Source: Pseudomaricurvus albidus (lineage in GTDB: Bacteria; Pseudomonadota; Gammaproteobacteria; Pseudomonadales; Cellvibrionaceae). Taken from it: DNA of 64,000 nt. The stretch covers positions 1 through 64,000 of the forward strand of contig NZ_JAHKRS010000013.1 in NCBI RefSeq assembly GCF_018863235.1, in the 5' to 3' direction. Every line of letters begins with the position of its first letter. Positions within the stretch are counted from its first letter, which is position 1. Below are positions 49,376 to 60,785 of the stretch, piece after piece. The position numbers and the translations under genes were made by a program. The notes below the pieces were generated by a model. It was not told the DNA's origin and searched no databases. It was given only the letters and a program-made list of their open reading frames with translations.

Positions 49376-49409
49376 TTTTGTGACCAGAGTTTTAGCTCTG
49401 GTCACAAAA
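49376..49409. terminator. Strong hairpin terminator between rpmJ and rpsM
   Basis: A perfect 14-bp stem, TTTTGTGACCAGAG (49376-49389) and CTCTGGTCACAAAA (49396-49409), with a 6-base loop and A/T on both flanks. It begins 8 bases past the rpmJ stop. Read leftward it can act as a terminator or attenuator at the spc/alpha boundary. Confidence 0.8.
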
Positions 49410-49416
49410 AGAGGTT

Positions 49417-49533
49417 TTAGCCTTGACGCTGCTTGTGACGTGGCTCGGCATTGCAGATAACACGCAGAACACCTTTACGACGTACAACTTTACAGTTACG
49501 GCATATTTTCTTTACTGAAGCACGAACTTTCAT
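49417..49533 (-). CDS. rpmJ: 50S ribosomal protein L36
   Basis: A 38-residue zinc-ribbon protein, [14 protein letters not shown]...HKQRQG, with the metal ligands CRNC, a later Cys (near 27) and His (near 33). It keeps the zinc-binding (C+) form. It lies between secY and rpsM, as in other gammaproteobacteria. It is too short for simple ORF lists and was found by translating the gap. Confidence 0.97.
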   Translation of the reverse strand: MKVRASVKKICRNCKVVRRKGVLRVICNAEPRHKQRQG

Positions 49534-49577
49534 GTTTCAAAACACCTTCTAACTCAGCGGCCGAGCATCTTACCCGA

Positions 49578-50903
49578 TTATCGGGCTGAACCATAGCCTT
49601 TAAGGTTTGCTTTCTTCATCAATGAATCATATTGATGAGACATCAAGTGCGATTGCACCTGGGACATAAAGTCCATTACCACTACCACAACGATCAGCAG
49701 TGAGGTACCGCCCAGATAGAATGGGATGTTAGTCGCCACTACCAGGAACTGCGGTAATAAACAGACGGCCGCGATATAAACAGCACCAACCACAGTCAAC
49801 CGGGTCAGAACATTGTCAATATACTTGGCTGACTGCTCACCGGGACGAATACCAGGGATATACGCACCGGACTTTTTCAGGTTATCTGCCACTTCATTCG
49901 GGTTAAACATCAACGCCGTATAGAAGAAACAGAAGAACACAATCAGCGCTGCAAACAAAATGAAGTTAAGTGGCTGGCCAGGGCCAATCGCTAACGCCAA
50001 TTCTTGCAGAATTTCACTACCTACACCTTCACCACCCTGGCCGAACCACTGCGCCACTGACGCCGGGAACAGCAGGATACTGCTGGCAAAGATCGCCGGG
50101 ATAACCCCAGCCATGTTCACTTTTAACGGCAGATGGCTGCTTTGAGCTGCAAATACTTTGCGGCCCTGCTGACGCTTGGCATAGTTAACAGTAATACGGC
50201 GCTGACCGCGCTCCATACGTACCACCAACCACACAACCGCAATCGCCAGAAAAGTCACACCCAACAACAGCAGAATGTGCAAATCACCCTGACGTGCGCT
50301 TTCAAACGCCTGGCCTACCGCACTCGGTAAACCTGCCACAATACCGGCAAAAATCAGCATCGAGATGCCGTTACCAATACCGCGCTCTGTCACCTGCTCA
50401 CCCAGCCACATCATGAAGACTGCGCCGGTTACCAGTGACGTCACTGCGACAAAATAAAAGCTGAAACCTGTCATGTAAGCCTGGCCGGAAAAACCAACCG
50501 CCATACCAGAGCCCTGAACCAGAGCCAACAACACCGTCAGATAACGAGTGTACTGGTTAATCTTACGCCGACCGGCGTCACCTTCTTTCTTCAACTGCTC
50601 CAGTGATGGCACAACGGCAGACATCAGCTGCATGATAATCGAGGCCGAAATATAGGGCATGATACCCAAAGCCAGGATACTCATACGCTCGAGTGCACCA
50701 CCCGAGAACATGTTAAACAGACCCAAAATGGTGCCTTGGTTCTGGTTAAACAATGTCGCCAGCCGCTCAGGATCAATACCTGGCACCGGAATGTGTGTAC
50801 CAATACGGTAAACAACAATTGCTATAAAAAGAAAACGAAGGCGAGCCCAAAGCTCGCCCAATCCTTTCTTGTTTCCTAATGGCAGATTTCCAGGGGTTGC
50901 CAT
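49578..50903 (-). CDS. secY: Protein translocase subunit SecY
   Basis: Central channel of the Sec translocase, 441 residues and ten membrane helices. It starts [24 protein letters not shown]; typical segments are [36 protein letters not shown] and the C-terminal [22 protein letters not shown]. It would work with the housekeeping SecA; whether the SecA paralogue at 61576-63648 also uses it is open. A structured RNA element lies just before its start. Confidence 0.98.
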   Translation of the reverse strand: MATPGNLPLGNKKGLGELWARLRFLFIAIVVYRIGTHIPVPGIDPERLATLFNQNQGTILGLFNMFSGGALERMSILALGIMPYISASIIMQLMSAVVPSLEQLKKEGDAGRRKINQYTRYLTVLLALVQGSGMAVGFSGQAYMTGFSFYFVAVTSLVTGAVFMMWLGEQVTERGIGNGISMLIFAGIVAGLPSAVGQAFESARQGDLHILLLLGVTFLAIAVVWLVVRMERGQRRITVNYAKRQQGRKVFAAQSSHLPLKVNMAGVIPAIFASSILLFPASVAQWFGQGGEGVGSEILQELALAIGPGQPLNFILFAALIVFFCFFYTALMFNPNEVADNLKKSGAYIPGIRPGEQSAKYIDNVLTRLTVVGAVYIAAVCLLPQFLVVATNIPFYLGGTSLLIVVVVVMDFMSQVQSHLMSHQYDSLMKKANLKGYGSAR

Positions 50904-50926
50904 AAATCAGTCTCTAATCAGTAGTC

Positions 50927-50999
50927 GACAGTCCAAGTACCGGAAGCCGGTAACCAGACACCGGCCACTAGTACTAGAGGCCGGCTAACTTCGACTGTC
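50927..50999 (-). promoter_or_regulatory. Three-way-junction-like RNA between rplO and secY
   Basis: Between the rplO stop and secY start, outer arms GACAGTC (50927-50933) and GACTGTC (50993-50999) enclose two hairpins: TACCGG-AAG-CCGGTA (50938-50952), and CCGGCC/GGCCGG (50961-50966, 50979-50984) closed around the palindrome CTAGTACTAG (50968-50977). Four CCGG blocks allow alternative pairings. The structure ends 23 bases before the secY ATG, so it could affect secY translation or mRNA processing. Confidence 0.6.
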
Positions 51000-51434
51000 T
51001 TATTCTTCGACTTTACCGCCAGCTGCTTCAATGGCAGCTTTAGCGCCCTTGGTCACGGCCAGACCTTTTACGGTCACTGCTTTAGTCAGCTCGCCGGAAA
51101 GGAAGATCTTAGCACGCTTGATGTTGATATTGATAACATCAGCTTGCTTCAGTGTGTCCAGATCGACCACTTCGCCTTCGATTTTGTTCAGTTCAGCCAA
51201 ACGAACCTCAGCAGTTACGCGACCTACACGGGAAGTAAAACCGTATTTAGGCAGACGTTTTTGCAGAGGCATCTGACCACCCTCGAAACCGGGCTTAACA
51301 CTACCACCGGAACGAGATTTCAGACCTTTGTGACCGCGACCACCGGTTTTACCAAGACCGCTACCGATACCACGACCGACGCGTTTCTTGCTGTGGGTGC
51401 TGCCAGGCGCAGGACTCAGAGTATTCAGACGCAT
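51000..51434 (-). CDS. rplO: 50S ribosomal protein L15
   Basis: Late-assembly 23S-binding protein of 144 residues with the glycine-rich basic N-terminus ([23 protein letters not shown]) and family core [17 protein letters not shown]. One base separates it from rpmD; the secY leader structure follows it. Confidence 0.98.
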   Translation of the reverse strand: MRLNTLSPAPGSTHSKKRVGRGIGSGLGKTGGRGHKGLKSRSGGSVKPGFEGGQMPLQKRLPKYGFTSRVGRVTAEVRLAELNKIEGEVVDLDTLKQADVININIKRAKIFLSGELTKAVTVKGLAVTKGAKAAIEAAGGKVEE

Positions 51435-51435
51435 C

Positions 51436-51621
51436 TTACTCTCCCTCTACCTTAACCAGATAATTTACTTTGTTAATCATGCCACGCACTGAAGGAGTAT
51501 CTTCTACTTCTACAGAGTGGCCAATGCGACGCAGGCCTAAACCGGCAACGCAGGCTTTGTGGTTCTTCAGGCGGCCAGCAGCGCTTTTCACCTGAGTCAC
51601 TTTAATCATTTTCTTAGCCAT
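51436..51621 (-). CDS. rpmD: 50S ribosomal protein L30
   Basis: A 61-residue protein with the ferredoxin-like L30 fold: [30 protein letters not shown] and [16 protein letters not shown] 51621 (MAKKMIKV) is chosen; the frame is open four codons further. Confidence 0.96.
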   Translation of the reverse strand: MAKKMIKVTQVKSAAGRLKNHKACVAGLGLRRIGHSVEVEDTPSVRGMINKVNYLVKVEGE

Positions 51622-51743
51622 GGTCCTATCCAACTTTTCTTTAAGAGCTGATGGCTCATTGTAAGCGCACAGACAACCACTGGTTGCTGGCGCTTATTAA
51701 GAGTCGGTCCACTCAGAACGCTGAATTGGGTTGTTACACCCAA

Positions 51744-52253
51744 TCAGTTCAGAATGTCTTCAACGCTTTTGCCGCGCTTGGCTGCTACAGACTCCGGAGA
51801 CGCCATATCTCTCAGCGCCTGGAAGGTTGCACGAACCACGTTTACCGGGTTAGTAGAACCGTAGCATTTAGCCAAAACGTTCTGAACGCCAGCCATTTCA
51901 AATACAGAGCGCATTGCACCACCGGCAATAACACCAGTACCCTGTGAAGCAGGCTGCATGAATACCTTGGAGCCACTGTGACGGCCCGTGGTGGCATACT
52001 GCAGAGTGTCGCCATTCAGATCTACTTCGATCATGTTACGACGAGCAGCTTCCATAGCTTTCTGGATAGCAGCAGGTACTTCGCGGGCTTTACCGCGACC
52101 GAAGCCTACTTTGCCATTACCATCACCAACAACAGTCAGCGCAGTAAAGGTAAAGATACGACCACCTTTAACGGTCTTGGCAACGCGGTTAACCTGAACC
52201 AGCTTCTCCTGGAAGCCTTCATCGTTACGTTCTTCTTTCTTGTTAAAAGCCAT
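51744..52253 (-). CDS. rpsE: 30S ribosomal protein S5
   Basis: A 169-residue protein of the 30S A-site/mRNA entry region that affects decoding accuracy. It has the S5 N-domain ([23 protein letters not shown]) and a C-terminal domain ([22 protein letters not shown]). 122 bases separate it from rpmD; this gap shows no gene. Confidence 0.98.
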   Translation of the reverse strand: MAFNKKEERNDEGFQEKLVQVNRVAKTVKGGRIFTFTALTVVGDGNGKVGFGRGKAREVPAAIQKAMEAARRNMIEVDLNGDTLQYATTGRHSGSKVFMQPASQGTGVIAGGAMRSVFEMAGVQNVLAKCYGSTNPVNVVRATFQALRDMASPESVAAKRGKSVEDILN

Positions 52254-52263
52254 ATCTCAACCT

Positions 52264-52614
52264 TTAGAATTCCAAACCAGCTTCGCGGGCAGCGTCTGCC
52301 AAAGCCTGCACACGACCGTGGTATTTAAAACCACTACGGTCGAAAGCAACCTGGGTAACCCCAGCAGCTTTAGCACGCTCGGCAACCAACTTACCAACCG
52401 CCTGAGCGGCTTCTTTGTTGCTGGTTTTTCCTGCACGTAAATCTTTATCCAAAGTAGAGGCTTGAGCCAGTACTTTGGCACCATCGGCAGCGATAATCTG
52501 CGCATAGATGTGGCGAGGAGTGCGGTTAACGCACAGGCGCACTGCGCCCAGCTCACTCATCTTTGCACGAGCACGACGCGCACGACGCAAACGAGATTGT
52601 TTTTTATCGTTCAT
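52264..52614 (-). CDS. rplR: 50S ribosomal protein L18
   Basis: A 116-residue 5S rRNA-binding protein (with L5 and L25). Core segments: [32 protein letters not shown] and [26 protein letters not shown]. Ten bases before rpsE. Confidence 0.98.
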   Translation of the reverse strand: MNDKKQSRLRRARRARAKMSELGAVRLCVNRTPRHIYAQIIAADGAKVLAQASTLDKDLRAGKTSNKEAAQAVGKLVAERAKAAGVTQVAFDRSGFKYHGRVQALADAAREAGLEF

Positions 52615-52624
52615 GACCTAGGCC

Positions 52625-53158
52625 CTACTTCTTCTTAGCTTCTTTACGACGTACATGTTCGTCAGCGTAGCGTACACCTTTACCTTTGTAAGGCTCTGGT
52701 GGACGATAAGCGCGGATTTCCGCGGCTACCTGACCGAGCAGCTGCTTATCAGCGCTCTTCAGTACGATCTCAGTCTGACTTGGGGTCTCAGCTTTTACGC
52801 CTTCAGGAAGGTCATAAACAACCGGGTGGGAGAAACCCAGAGTCAGGTCTACAGAACTGCCCGCGGCTTTAGCACGATAACCAACACCTTGCAGCAACAG
52901 CTTCTTCTCAAAACCTTGAGAAGCGCCGATTACCATGTTGTTTACCAGAGCACGTGTAGTGCCTGCCAATGCGCGAGACTGCTTGGCGCCATCACGAGCA
53001 GAGACATTCAGAACATTATCGTTCTGAGCGACTTCAACACTGCTGTGGATGGTGTGGGCCAATGTACCATTGCTGCCTTTAACCGTAAGATCCTGACCAC
53101 TCAGGGTTACAGTTACACCAGCGGGCACTTCAACCGGACTATTTGCAACTCGTGACAT
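52625..53158 (-). CDS. rplF: 50S ribosomal protein L6
   Basis: A 177-residue protein with two L6 repeats near the factor-binding centre. Segments: [20 protein letters not shown] and [26 protein letters not shown]. Standard place between rpsH and rplR. Confidence 0.98.
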   Translation of the reverse strand: MSRVANSPVEVPAGVTVTLSGQDLTVKGSNGTLAHTIHSSVEVAQNDNVLNVSARDGAKQSRALAGTTRALVNNMVIGASQGFEKKLLLQGVGYRAKAAGSSVDLTLGFSHPVVYDLPEGVKAETPSQTEIVLKSADKQLLGQVAAEIRAYRPPEPYKGKGVRYADEHVRRKEAKKK

Positions 53159-53213
53159 AACGAATTCCCGTTAAAACAACTATTGCCGTTAGCTGCTAAG
53201 CAGCTAGACGGGG

Positions 53214-53606
53214 TTAAAATACGGTGCAGAGAACCTCACCACCAACGCCTTGAGCGCGGGCAGCACGATCAGTCATTACACCCTTACTGGTAGAAACGAT
53301 AGCGATACCTAAACCGCCACGAACTGATGGCAAGCCATCTTTACCAGAGTAGTTACGCAAGCCTGGACGGCTTACACGGTCAAGCTCAGCAATTACTGGC
53401 TTGCCTTCGAAGTATTTCAGCTCAACGGTCAGTTGAGGCTGAGCATCTTCGCTCACTGAAAAACCGGTCACGTAGCCTTCTTCTTGAAGAACGCGGGCAA
53501 CGTTAATTTTCAGCTTTGAAGAAGGCATGGTGACATCTACCTTGCCGACTTGTTGAGCGTTGCGGATACGAGTCAGCATATCTGCCAACGGATCTTGCAT
53601 ACTCAT
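53214..53606 (-). CDS. rpsH: 30S ribosomal protein S8
   Basis: A 130-residue 16S-binding protein; in E. coli it represses the spc operon by binding a helix at the start of rplE. Segments: [22 protein letters not shown] and [21 protein letters not shown]. An inner ATG (MQDPLAD) is also possible. Confidence 0.98.
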   Translation of the reverse strand: MSMQDPLADMLTRIRNAQQVGKVDVTMPSSKLKINVARVLQEEGYVTGFSVSEDAQPQLTVELKYFEGKPVIAELDRVSRPGLRNYSGKDGLPSVRGGLGIAIVSTSKGVMTDRAARAQGVGGEVLCTVF

Positions 53607-53629
53607 AAGTTTCTGCTCCTAAATTCAGC

Positions 53630-53935
53630 TTACCAGCTGGCCTTAACCAAACCTGGGACATCACCACGCATAGCCGCTTCACGCAGTTTGTTACGGCACA
53701 GGCCGAACTTGCGATAAACCGCGTGTGGACGACCAGTAATACGACAGCGACGCTGCTGACGAACCGGACTCGCATCACGAGGCAGTTGCTGAAGCTTAAC
53801 CTGCGCTTCCCATACCTCTTCTTCCGAAGAGTTAGGGCTGGCAATGATAGTTTTCAAGGCTTGACGCTTGGCGGCAAACTTTGCAACTGCGTTAGCACGT
53901 TTGGTTTCACGTGCAATCATAGATTTCTTAGCCAT
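53630..53935 (-). CDS. rpsN: 30S ribosomal protein S14
   Basis: A 101-residue S14 of the zinc-free (C-) type, without the CxxC motifs. Segments: [13 protein letters not shown] and [21 protein letters not shown]. Lies between rplE and rpsH. Confidence 0.98.
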   Translation of the reverse strand: MAKKSMIARETKRANAVAKFAAKRQALKTIIASPNSSEEEVWEAQVKLQQLPRDASPVRQQRRCRITGRPHAVYRKFGLCRNKLREAAMRGDVPGLVKASW

Positions 53936-53946
53936 GATCCGTTTCC

Positions 53947-54486
53947 TTAGCCTTTAAACGGGAAGTTGAATGCCTTCAGCAAAGCAAGGCCTTCCTCGTT
54001 ATTACGTGCTGTGGTAGTGATACAGATATCCAGACCACGCAGCTTGTCAACTTTGTCGAATTCAATTTCCGGGAAGATGATTTGCTCACCTACACCCATA
54101 GAGAAATTGCCACGACCGTCGAACTGCTTCGGGCTGATACCACGGAAGTCACGAATACGTGGAATCGCGATACTGATCAGACGCTCAAGAAACTCGTACA
54201 TGCGCTCAGAGCGCAGAGTTACTTTACAGCCGATCGGCCACTCTTCACGTACCTTGAAGCCAGCGATGGATTTGCGAGCCTTGGTCACAACTGCTTTTTG
54301 ACCAGTGATCTTTTCCATATCGCTGACAGCATTTTCTAAGACTTTCTTGTCACCGATTGCCTCACCAACACCCATGTTCAGGGTGATCTTGGTGATTTTG
54401 GGCACTTCCATAACGTTCGCAAGCTTCAGCTCATCTTTCAGCTTTGCTGCGATTTCGTTGTGGTAAAGTTCTTTCAACTTAGCCAT
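53947..54486 (-). CDS. rplE: 50S ribosomal protein L5
   Basis: A 179-residue 5S rRNA-binding protein of the central protuberance. Segments: [20 protein letters not shown] and [23 protein letters not shown] 54486 is chosen; an upstream TTG at 54492 is less likely. Confidence 0.98.
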   Translation of the reverse strand: MAKLKELYHNEIAAKLKDELKLANVMEVPKITKITLNMGVGEAIGDKKVLENAVSDMEKITGQKAVVTKARKSIAGFKVREEWPIGCKVTLRSERMYEFLERLISIAIPRIRDFRGISPKQFDGRGNFSMGVGEQIIFPEIEFDKVDKLRGLDICITTTARNNEEGLALLKAFNFPFKG

Positions 54487-54539
54487 GTTCAATTACCGTC
54501 TGCTTATGCCGTTAACTCGGCGTAATTAGATTTTGCTAA

Positions 54540-54857
54540 TTACGCGTCAACGGCTTCGCCGTTGGATTTGAAAACTCGCACTTTGGTGCCGTCTTCCAGG
54601 ATTTTGAAACCTACACGATCAGCTTTACCAGTAGCGCCATTAAAAATAGCAACATTGGAAACCTGAATCGGAGCTTCTTTCTCCACGATTCCGCCGGCCA
54701 CACCCAATTGCGGGTTTGGTTTTTGGTGTTTTTTGATCATGTGAACACCAGACACGAGCAAGCGATCGTCGGCAAGTACGCTAACTACTTTACCGCGCTT
54801 ACCTTTATCGCGACCTGCGATCACAATCACTTCGTCATTACGTTTGATCTTACGCAT
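54540..54857 (-). CDS. rplX: 50S ribosomal protein L24
   Basis: A 105-residue assembly-initiator protein with the KOW motif ([21 protein letters not shown]) and [18 protein letters not shown]. Confidence 0.98.
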   Translation of the reverse strand: MRKIKRNDEVIVIAGRDKGKRGKVVSVLADDRLLVSGVHMIKKHQKPNPQLGVAGGIVEKEAPIQVSNVAIFNGATGKADRVGFKILEDGTKVRVFKSNGEAVDA

Positions 54858-54897
54858 AACCCTGTCCTCGACTCTCTCAGGTTACAAAAGCTCTGGC

Positions 54898-55266
54898 TTA
54901 CAGAACTTCTGGAGCCAATGAGATGATCTTCATGAATTTTTCGCCACGCAGCTCACGAGTAACAGGGCCGAAAATACGTGTACCAATAGGAGCATCCTGT
55001 TGGTTCAGTAATACGGCAGCGTTATCGTCAAACTTAATCAGAGACCCGTCCTGGCGACGCACACCTTTTTTGGTACGTACAACCACGGCCTTCATCACCT
55101 GACCTTTCTTCACTTTACCGCGAGGGATGGCTTCCTTAACGGTCACCTTAATAATATCACCTACGGCAGCGTAACGACGATGCGAACCGCCGAGCACTTT
55201 AATGCACATAACGCGGCGGGCACCACTGTTGTCTGCCACATCCAAGTATGATTGCGCTTGAATCAT
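54898..55266 (-). CDS. rplN: 50S ribosomal protein L14
   Basis: A 122-residue interface protein that binds 23S rRNA and the silencing factor RsfS. Segments: [21 protein letters not shown] and [25 protein letters not shown] precedes the ATG. Confidence 0.98.
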   Translation of the reverse strand: MIQAQSYLDVADNSGARRVMCIKVLGGSHRRYAAVGDIIKVTVKEAIPRGKVKKGQVMKAVVVRTKKGVRRQDGSLIKFDDNAAVLLNQQDAPIGTRIFGPVTRELRGEKFMKIISLAPEVL

Positions 55267-55303
55267 CGTCCGTCTCCGAAACTCTTAACAACGCCTGAGA
55301 TAA

Positions 55304-55564
55304 TTAAATCTCAGTAGCGCGTTCTTCAATTTTAACTAAAGCCCAAGACTTAGACTTAGACAGAGGACGGGACTCTTCAATAGTGACCACATCTCCTGCC
55401 TTACACTCATTCTTTTCATCATGAGCTTTCAGCTTGGATGACTTACTGACGTACTTACCATAAATTGGGTGCTTAACACGGCGTTCGATCAGGACAGTGA
55501 TGGTTTTATCCATCTTGTCACTTACTACTTTACCGGTTACCTGACGCACTAACTTGTCTGTCAT
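55304..55564 (-). CDS. rpsQ: 30S ribosomal protein S17
   Basis: An 86-residue OB-fold 16S-binding protein. Segments: [23 protein letters not shown] and [15 protein letters not shown]. Two bases separate it from rpmC. Confidence 0.97.
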   Translation of the reverse strand: MTDKLVRQVTGKVVSDKMDKTITVLIERRVKHPIYGKYVSKSSKLKAHDEKNECKAGDVVTIEESRPLSKSKSWALVKIEERATEI

Positions 55565-55566
55565 AG

Positions 55567-55758
55567 TTACGCACCTGCCTTTTGATTCAGCACTGTTTTA
55601 ATACGAGCAATATCGCGACGTGTCTGCTTGAGCAGATGGGTCTGATTCAGCTGACCAGTAGAAGCTTGCATACGCAGCTTGAACTGATCTTCCAGCTGCT
55701 TCAGCAACTCAGCATTTAGCTCTTCAACAGATTTTTCGCGGAGTTCTTGAGCTTTCAT
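55567..55758 (-). CDS. rpmC: 50S ribosomal protein L29
   Basis: A 63-residue helical hairpin protein at the tunnel exit, near the SRP and trigger-factor docking site. Core: [24 protein letters not shown] 55758 overlaps the rplP stop as TGATG. Confidence 0.97.
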   Translation of the reverse strand: MKAQELREKSVEELNAELLKQLEDQFKLRMQASTGQLNQTHLLKQTRRDIARIKTVLNQKAGA

Positions 55759-56171
55759 CACATCACCGAACGTTTCACGAAAGTTGTACTTAAAGGTAAC
55801 TTGGCAGCGGCCAGTGCGAATGCTTCGCGAGCCAGCTCTTCAGAGACGCCTTCCATCTCGTACAGAACCTTGCCAGGTTGAATCTGGGCTACCCAGTACT
55901 CAACATTACCCTTACCCTTACCCTGACGAACCTCAAGAGGCTTGCTGGTAATTGGCTTATCTGGAAATACACGGATCCAAATCTTTCCGCCACGTTTGAT
56001 GTGACGAGTCATTGCACGACGCGCCGCTTCAATTTGACGGGCAGTAATACGACCACGTGCATTGGACTTTAAGCCAAATTCGCCAAAGCTAACCTTTGAG
56101 CCGCGATGGGCCAGACCGCGATTGCGGCCCTTCATTTGCTTGCGAAACTTTGTACGCTTCGGTTGCAGCAT
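55758..56171 (-). CDS. rplP: 50S ribosomal protein L16
   Basis: A 137-residue protein near the A-site and peptidyl transferase centre. Segments: [19 protein letters not shown] and [18 protein letters not shown]. It lies 12 bases after rpsC and its stop overlaps the start of rpmC. Confidence 0.98.
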   Translation of the reverse strand: MLQPKRTKFRKQMKGRNRGLAHRGSKVSFGEFGLKSNARGRITARQIEAARRAMTRHIKRGGKIWIRVFPDKPITSKPLEVRQGKGKGNVEYWVAQIQPGKVLYEMEGVSEELAREAFALAAAKLPLSTTFVKRSVM

Positions 56172-56183
56172 CTTGCGTACCCC

Positions 56184-56861
56184 TTACTTAGAGCCTTTTT
56201 TCTTCTTTGGTTTTTCTTCGACAGCGTCTAGGCCGCCAATTACTTCACCTTTGAAGATCCAAACTTTCACGCCAATAATACCGTAGGTGGTTGAACCTTC
56301 AGCTGTGGCGTAATCGATATCGGCACGCAAAGTGTGCAGAGGCACGCGGCCTTCGCGGTACCATTCGGTGCGTGCGATTTCTGCACCACCCAGTCGACCG
56401 CTAACCTGGATTTTGATCCCTTCTGCGCCCTGACGCATAGCATTCTGTACCGCACGCTTCATAGCACGACGGAACATAACGCGACGCTCAAGTTGCTGAG
56501 CAACGCTTTGCGCTACCAGAGCCGCATCCAGATCAGGTTTGCGGATTTCTTCGATGTTGATGTGAACGGGAACACCCATCTGCTTGCTAACTTCAGCGCG
56601 CAGTTTTTCCACATCTTCACCTTTTTTACCAATCACAATACCCGGACGGGCAGTGTGAATGGTAACGCGTGCGGTGTTAGCCGGACGCTCAATTTCTACT
56701 CGACTGACTGACGCGTGCGCCAATTTCTTTTCAATGTACTCGCGTACTTTCAGGTCGGTGTAGAGCTTGTCTGCGTATTCATCGCTGCCCGCATACCATG
56801 TAGAGGTATGCTTCTTGACGATGCCCAGACGAATACCTGTCGGATGTACTTTCTGACCCAT
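56184..56861 (-). CDS. rpsC: 30S ribosomal protein S3
   Basis: A 225-residue mRNA-entry-site protein with a type II KH domain ([21 protein letters not shown]) and the C-domain [20 protein letters not shown]. The C-terminus is lysine-rich. Confidence 0.98.
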   Translation of the reverse strand: MGQKVHPTGIRLGIVKKHTSTWYAGSDEYADKLYTDLKVREYIEKKLAHASVSRVEIERPANTARVTIHTARPGIVIGKKGEDVEKLRAEVSKQMGVPVHINIEEIRKPDLDAALVAQSVAQQLERRVMFRRAMKRAVQNAMRQGAEGIKIQVSGRLGGAEIARTEWYREGRVPLHTLRADIDYATAEGSTTYGIIGVKVWIFKGEVIGGLDAVEEKPKKKKGSK

Positions 56862-56873
56862 AACGTCTGTCTC

Positions 56874-57206
56874 TTACTGATCGGCTACTTTAACGGTGAT
56901 GTGACAAGTGCGCTTAAGGATGCGATCTGCACGACCTTTAGCACGTGGTCTGATACGTTTCATCGTCAGACCCTCATCAACGAAGACGGTTGACACAGTC
57001 AACTCATCAACATCAGCACCCTCATTGTGCTCGGCGTTTGCAATAGCAGACTCCAGCACCTTCTTAACAATCGCTGCACCCTTCTTCGGACTGAAAGCTA
57101 AGATGTCCAGCGCCTCTTCAACGTGTTTACCACGAATCTGATCGACGACTAGACGCGCTTTTTGTGCCGACAGTTGAGCACCGCGTAATTTTGCTGATAC
57201 TTCCAT
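56874..57206 (-). CDS. rplV: 50S ribosomal protein L22
   Basis: A 110-residue protein lining the exit tunnel. Segments: [20 protein letters not shown] and the tunnel loop [21 protein letters not shown]. Confidence 0.98.
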   Translation of the reverse strand: MEVSAKLRGAQLSAQKARLVVDQIRGKHVEEALDILAFSPKKGAAIVKKVLESAIANAEHNEGADVDELTVSTVFVDEGLTMKRIRPRAKGRADRILKRTCHITVKVADQ

Positions 57207-57217
57207 CGTTAGACCTC

Positions 57218-57496
57218 TTAGCGCTTCTTGGCTTTCTTGTCTGCAATGTGACCGCGATATGTGCGTGTCGCAGCAAACTCGCCCAATTTATGCCCAACCA
57301 TCTCTTCGTTTACCAGGACGGGGACATGTTGACGACCGTTGTGTACAGCGAGAGTCAAGCCGACCATTTCTGGCATGATCATGGAACGGCGAGACCAAGT
57401 CTTAATAGGACGACGGTCATTTTTTTCGATCGCTGCCTCAACCTTCTTAATTAAATGAAGATCGATGAAAGGACCTTTTTTCAGTGAACGTGGCAC
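57218..57496 (-). CDS. rpsS: 30S ribosomal protein S19
   Basis: A 92-residue 30S head protein. It starts [20 protein letters not shown] and contains [17 protein letters not shown]. Confidence 0.98.
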   Translation of the reverse strand: MPRSLKKGPFIDLHLIKKVEAAIEKNDRRPIKTWSRRSMIMPEMVGLTLAVHNGRQHVPVLVNEEMVGHKLGEFAATRTYRGHIADKKAKKR

Positions 57497-57532
57497 TGCA
57501 CTTTCCTCTTCAGCTAGTGTTTAGCCAGTCGC

Positions 57533-58360
57533 TTATTTCTTACCGCGACGGCGTACAATCATCTTATCGGTGCGCTTGTTCTTACGGGTCTTAGCACCCT
57601 TAGTAGGCGTACCCCATGGAGAAACTGGATGACGGCCACCAGAAGTACGACCTTCACCACCACCATGCGGGTGATCTACAGGGTTCATCGCGACACCGCG
57701 AACAGTTGGTCGCACACCGCGCCAACGAGAAGCACCAGCTTTACCCAGAGAACGCAGGCTGTGCTCACTGTTGGACACTTCGCCCAAAGTTGCACGACAC
57801 TCACTGAGTACTTTACGCATTTCACCACTACGCAGACGCAAAGTCGCATAACGGCCATCACGCGCCACCAATTGAGCTGAAGTACCGGCGGAACGTGCTA
57901 CCTGAGCACCTTTACCTGGCTTCAATTCAATACAGTGAATCACACTACCCACAGGGATGTTGCGGATCGGCAAGGTGTTACCAGGCTTAATAGCCGCAGC
58001 TTCACCAGACTCGATCATGTCGCCAGCTTTTACACCCTTAGGTGCAATGATGTAGCGACGCTCACCGTCCAAGTAGCAAACCAGAGCGATGTTAGCGCTG
58101 CGGTTTGGATCGTATTCCAGACGCTCAACCTTTGCAGGAATGCCGTCCTTATTACGTTTAAAGTCGATAACACGATAGTGCTGCTTGTGACCACCGCCAA
58201 CGTGACGAGTGGTAATACGACCGTTGTTGTTACGACCGCCGCTCTTGCTCTTCTTTTCCAGAAGTGGAGCGTAAGGAGCACCTTTGTGCAGGTCCGGATT
58301 GACAACACTTACAACGAAGCGGCGACCCGGAGATGTTGGTTTACGTTTTACAATAGGCAT
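57533..58360 (-). CDS. rplB: 50S ribosomal protein L2
   Basis: A 275-residue protein required for peptidyl transfer and subunit joining. Segments: [20 protein letters not shown], and the catalytic-region motif [21 protein letters not shown] with the conserved His. Confidence 0.98.
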   Translation of the reverse strand: MPIVKRKPTSPGRRFVVSVVNPDLHKGAPYAPLLEKKSKSGGRNNNGRITTRHVGGGHKQHYRVIDFKRNKDGIPAKVERLEYDPNRSANIALVCYLDGERRYIIAPKGVKAGDMIESGEAAAIKPGNTLPIRNIPVGSVIHCIELKPGKGAQVARSAGTSAQLVARDGRYATLRLRSGEMRKVLSECRATLGEVSNSEHSLRSLGKAGASRWRGVRPTVRGVAMNPVDHPHGGGEGRTSGGRHPVSPWGTPTKGAKTRKNKRTDKMIVRRRGKK

Positions 58361-58373
58361 CGCAACTATCCCC

Positions 58374-58670
58374 TTATTCCGCTACCGCGAAGTCAATTTC
58401 TTGACCTTCGGCCAGACGAACGTACGCTTTTTTCCAGTCACTACGCTTGCCCAGTCCGTGACGGGTGCGCTTGGTTTTACCCTTGACCAGAAGAGTACGA
58501 ACCTCTTCAACCTTCACATTAAACAGTTTTTCAACTGCTGCTTTAACTTCTTGCTTGGTGCCATCGCGAAGTACTTTGAAAACCACTTGGTTACTGGCAT
58601 CACCAGCGTTAGCAGCTTTCTCAGAAATCACTGGACCCAACAATACTTTGTACAGGCGTTCTTGACTCAT
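58374..58670 (-). CDS. rplW: 50S ribosomal protein L23
   Basis: A 98-residue tunnel-exit protein and docking site for trigger factor and SRP. Segments: [15 protein letters not shown] and [21 protein letters not shown]. The start overlaps the rplD stop by 4 bases. Confidence 0.97.
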   Translation of the reverse strand: MSQERLYKVLLGPVISEKAANAGDASNQVVFKVLRDGTKQEVKAAVEKLFNVKVEEVRTLLVKGKTKRTRHGLGKRSDWKKAYVRLAEGQEIDFAVAE

Positions 58671-59281
58671 CCCAGGATCTCCTCAAACTTTTTCAGAGCT
58701 GAAACAGTCATCACAACCTTGTCAAAGCGAATCAGGCTAACAGGATCTACACCCTGAACATCACGAACATCAACCTTGTGCAGGTTACGTGAAGCCAGGT
58801 ACAGATTTTCGCTAACTTGTTCAGACACGATCAAAGCGTCTTTCAGGTCGTACTGAGCCAATTGCTGAACCAGAGACTTGGTTTTGGGAGCATCGATATC
58901 GAAAGACTCCACAACTACCAGGCGCTCTTGACGGGTCAGCTCAGAAAGAATGCAACGCAGAGCAGCGCGGTACATCTTTTTGTTCAGCTTCTGAGCATGG
59001 TCACGTGGCTGAGCAGCGAAAGTTACGCCACCGGTACGCCACAATGGGCTGCGAATAGTACCAGCACGAGCACGGCCAGTACCTTTCTGACGCCATGGCT
59101 TTTTACCACCGCCAGATACCGCAGCGCGGTTTTTCTGTGCCTTGGTACCCTGGCGAGCAGCTGCCAAATACGCAGTTACCGCCTGGTGAACCAGGTCTTG
59201 ATTAAACTCTTTACCGAATGCAACGTCAGATACAGTAACAGTACCTTTAGCGCCTTCGGGAGTTGCAATATTCAAATCCAT
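58667..59281 (-). CDS. rplD: 50S ribosomal protein L4
   Basis: A 204-residue tunnel protein with the extended loop [20 protein letters not shown]. In E. coli L4 also represses its own operon through a long rpsJ leader; the leader here is short (about 90 bases), so that control may be absent. Confidence 0.98.
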   Translation of the reverse strand: MDLNIATPEGAKGTVTVSDVAFGKEFNQDLVHQAVTAYLAAARQGTKAQKNRAAVSGGGKKPWRQKGTGRARAGTIRSPLWRTGGVTFAAQPRDHAQKLNKKMYRAALRCILSELTRQERLVVVESFDIDAPKTKSLVQQLAQYDLKDALIVSEQVSENLYLASRNLHKVDVRDVQGVDPVSLIRFDKVVMTVSALKKFEEILG

Positions 59282-59300
59282 CGTCGAAACCCTCGGAAAC

Positions 59301-59942
59301 TTAGGCGTTGCGCTGCTTAACAGCTGGGCGCACGATTACATCACCACCGGGAGCACCGGGGATCGCACCTTTAACCAGCAACAGATTGCGTTCAGCATCG
59401 ACACGAACAATTTCAAGGTTTTGAACGGTTACACGCTCAGCACCCATGTGTCCGGCCATTTTCTTGCCTTTGAATACGCGACCTGGAGTCTGACACTGGC
59501 CAATTGAGCCAGGAGCACGGTGAGACAGTGAGTTACCGTGAGTTGCGTCTTGCATGTGGAAATTCCAACGCTTAACGCCACCGGCAAAGCCTTTACCTTT
59601 TGATTTGCCGGTTACATCGACAAGCTGTCCAGCTTCAAATGCAGCGACAGTGATTTCGCCACCAACTTCGAAAGCTTCGCCTTCATCGTTGCGCAATTCC
59701 CAAACGCCGTGACCGGCTTCAGTGGATGCTTTGGCAAAATGACCAGCCTGAGACTTGGTCACACGGGAGGTCCGACGAGACCCTGCGGTTACTTGTACAG
59801 CATTGTAACCGTCGGTTTCTTCGCTCTTAACCTGGGTGATGCGATTGGGACTAACCTCAATCACAGATACAGGAAGGGAAACACCTTCTTCGGTGAAAAC
59901 GCGGGTCATACCGCTTTTACGACCGATAATTCCAATCGTCAT
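59301..59942 (-). CDS. rplC: 50S ribosomal protein L3
   Basis: A 213-residue protein near the peptidyl transferase centre. Segments: [34 protein letters not shown] and [20 protein letters not shown] precedes the ATG. The 132-base gap to rpsJ is A/T-rich with no gene. Confidence 0.98.
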   Translation of the reverse strand: MTIGIIGRKSGMTRVFTEEGVSLPVSVIEVSPNRITQVKSEETDGYNAVQVTAGSRRTSRVTKSQAGHFAKASTEAGHGVWELRNDEGEAFEVGGEITVAAFEAGQLVDVTGKSKGKGFAGGVKRWNFHMQDATHGNSLSHRAPGSIGQCQTPGRVFKGKKMAGHMGAERVTVQNLEIVRVDAERNLLLVKGAIPGAPGGDVIVRPAVKQRNA

Positions 59943-60074
59943 TTCTTTAACCTCTCAGTGTACGGGGCTTTTACCCGCTATGGCCGCCCATTTCAGAGCG
60001 TTACACAACCTGACTTATGTCAGGTATCGGCACAAATTGTATTTAAACTTGAACTTTTCTCTTACCTACACAGA

Positions 60075-60480
<406 letters not shown>

Positions 60481-60484
60481 CGGA

Positions 60485-60536
60485 ATTCTATAGACCTGAC
60501 AAGGGAGAGTCAACAACTAATTTGCATATAAATTAG
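60485..60536 (-). promoter_or_regulatory. Promoter of the S10-spc ribosomal operon
   Basis: On the minus strand: -35 TTGACT (60508-60513), 17-base spacer, -10 TAGAAT (60485-60490) followed by TCCGC. Directly upstream is an A/T-rich dyad, CTAATTT (60517-60523) and AAATTAG (60530-60536), which may be an UP element. Bases 60537-60690 show no gene or clear signal. Confidence 0.8.
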
Positions 60537-60690
60537 CCGCCCCCAACAAAAAATAACCCGGGAGGGAAATGCGGTAGCCCTGGCCACTTATGACCCAAAA
60601 GACCCCGTAAGAGGCAAGCACGGCCAATCTGTACTCGCTTTTACCACGCTAAACGCTTCAATACTGCTCTAAAAGGCTATACCGGAAAAC

Positions 60691-60715
60691 AAGAAGAAAG
60701 GGTTTCTTTCTTCTT
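60691..60715 (-). terminator. Hairpin after the HlyD-like gene
   Basis: AAGAAGAAAG (60691-60700) and CTTTCTTCTT (60706-60715) form a 10-bp, A/T-rich stem with a 5-base loop, followed on the minus strand by TGTTTTCC. It lies 70 bases past the HlyD-like stop and could end that transcript before the S10 promoter. Confidence 0.55.
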
Positions 60716-60785
60716 TTATATGTGTGCCTTCACGTATTGCTTCTTTTATATAAGCAACATACACAGCGAGCGCCTTTATTTTCAC

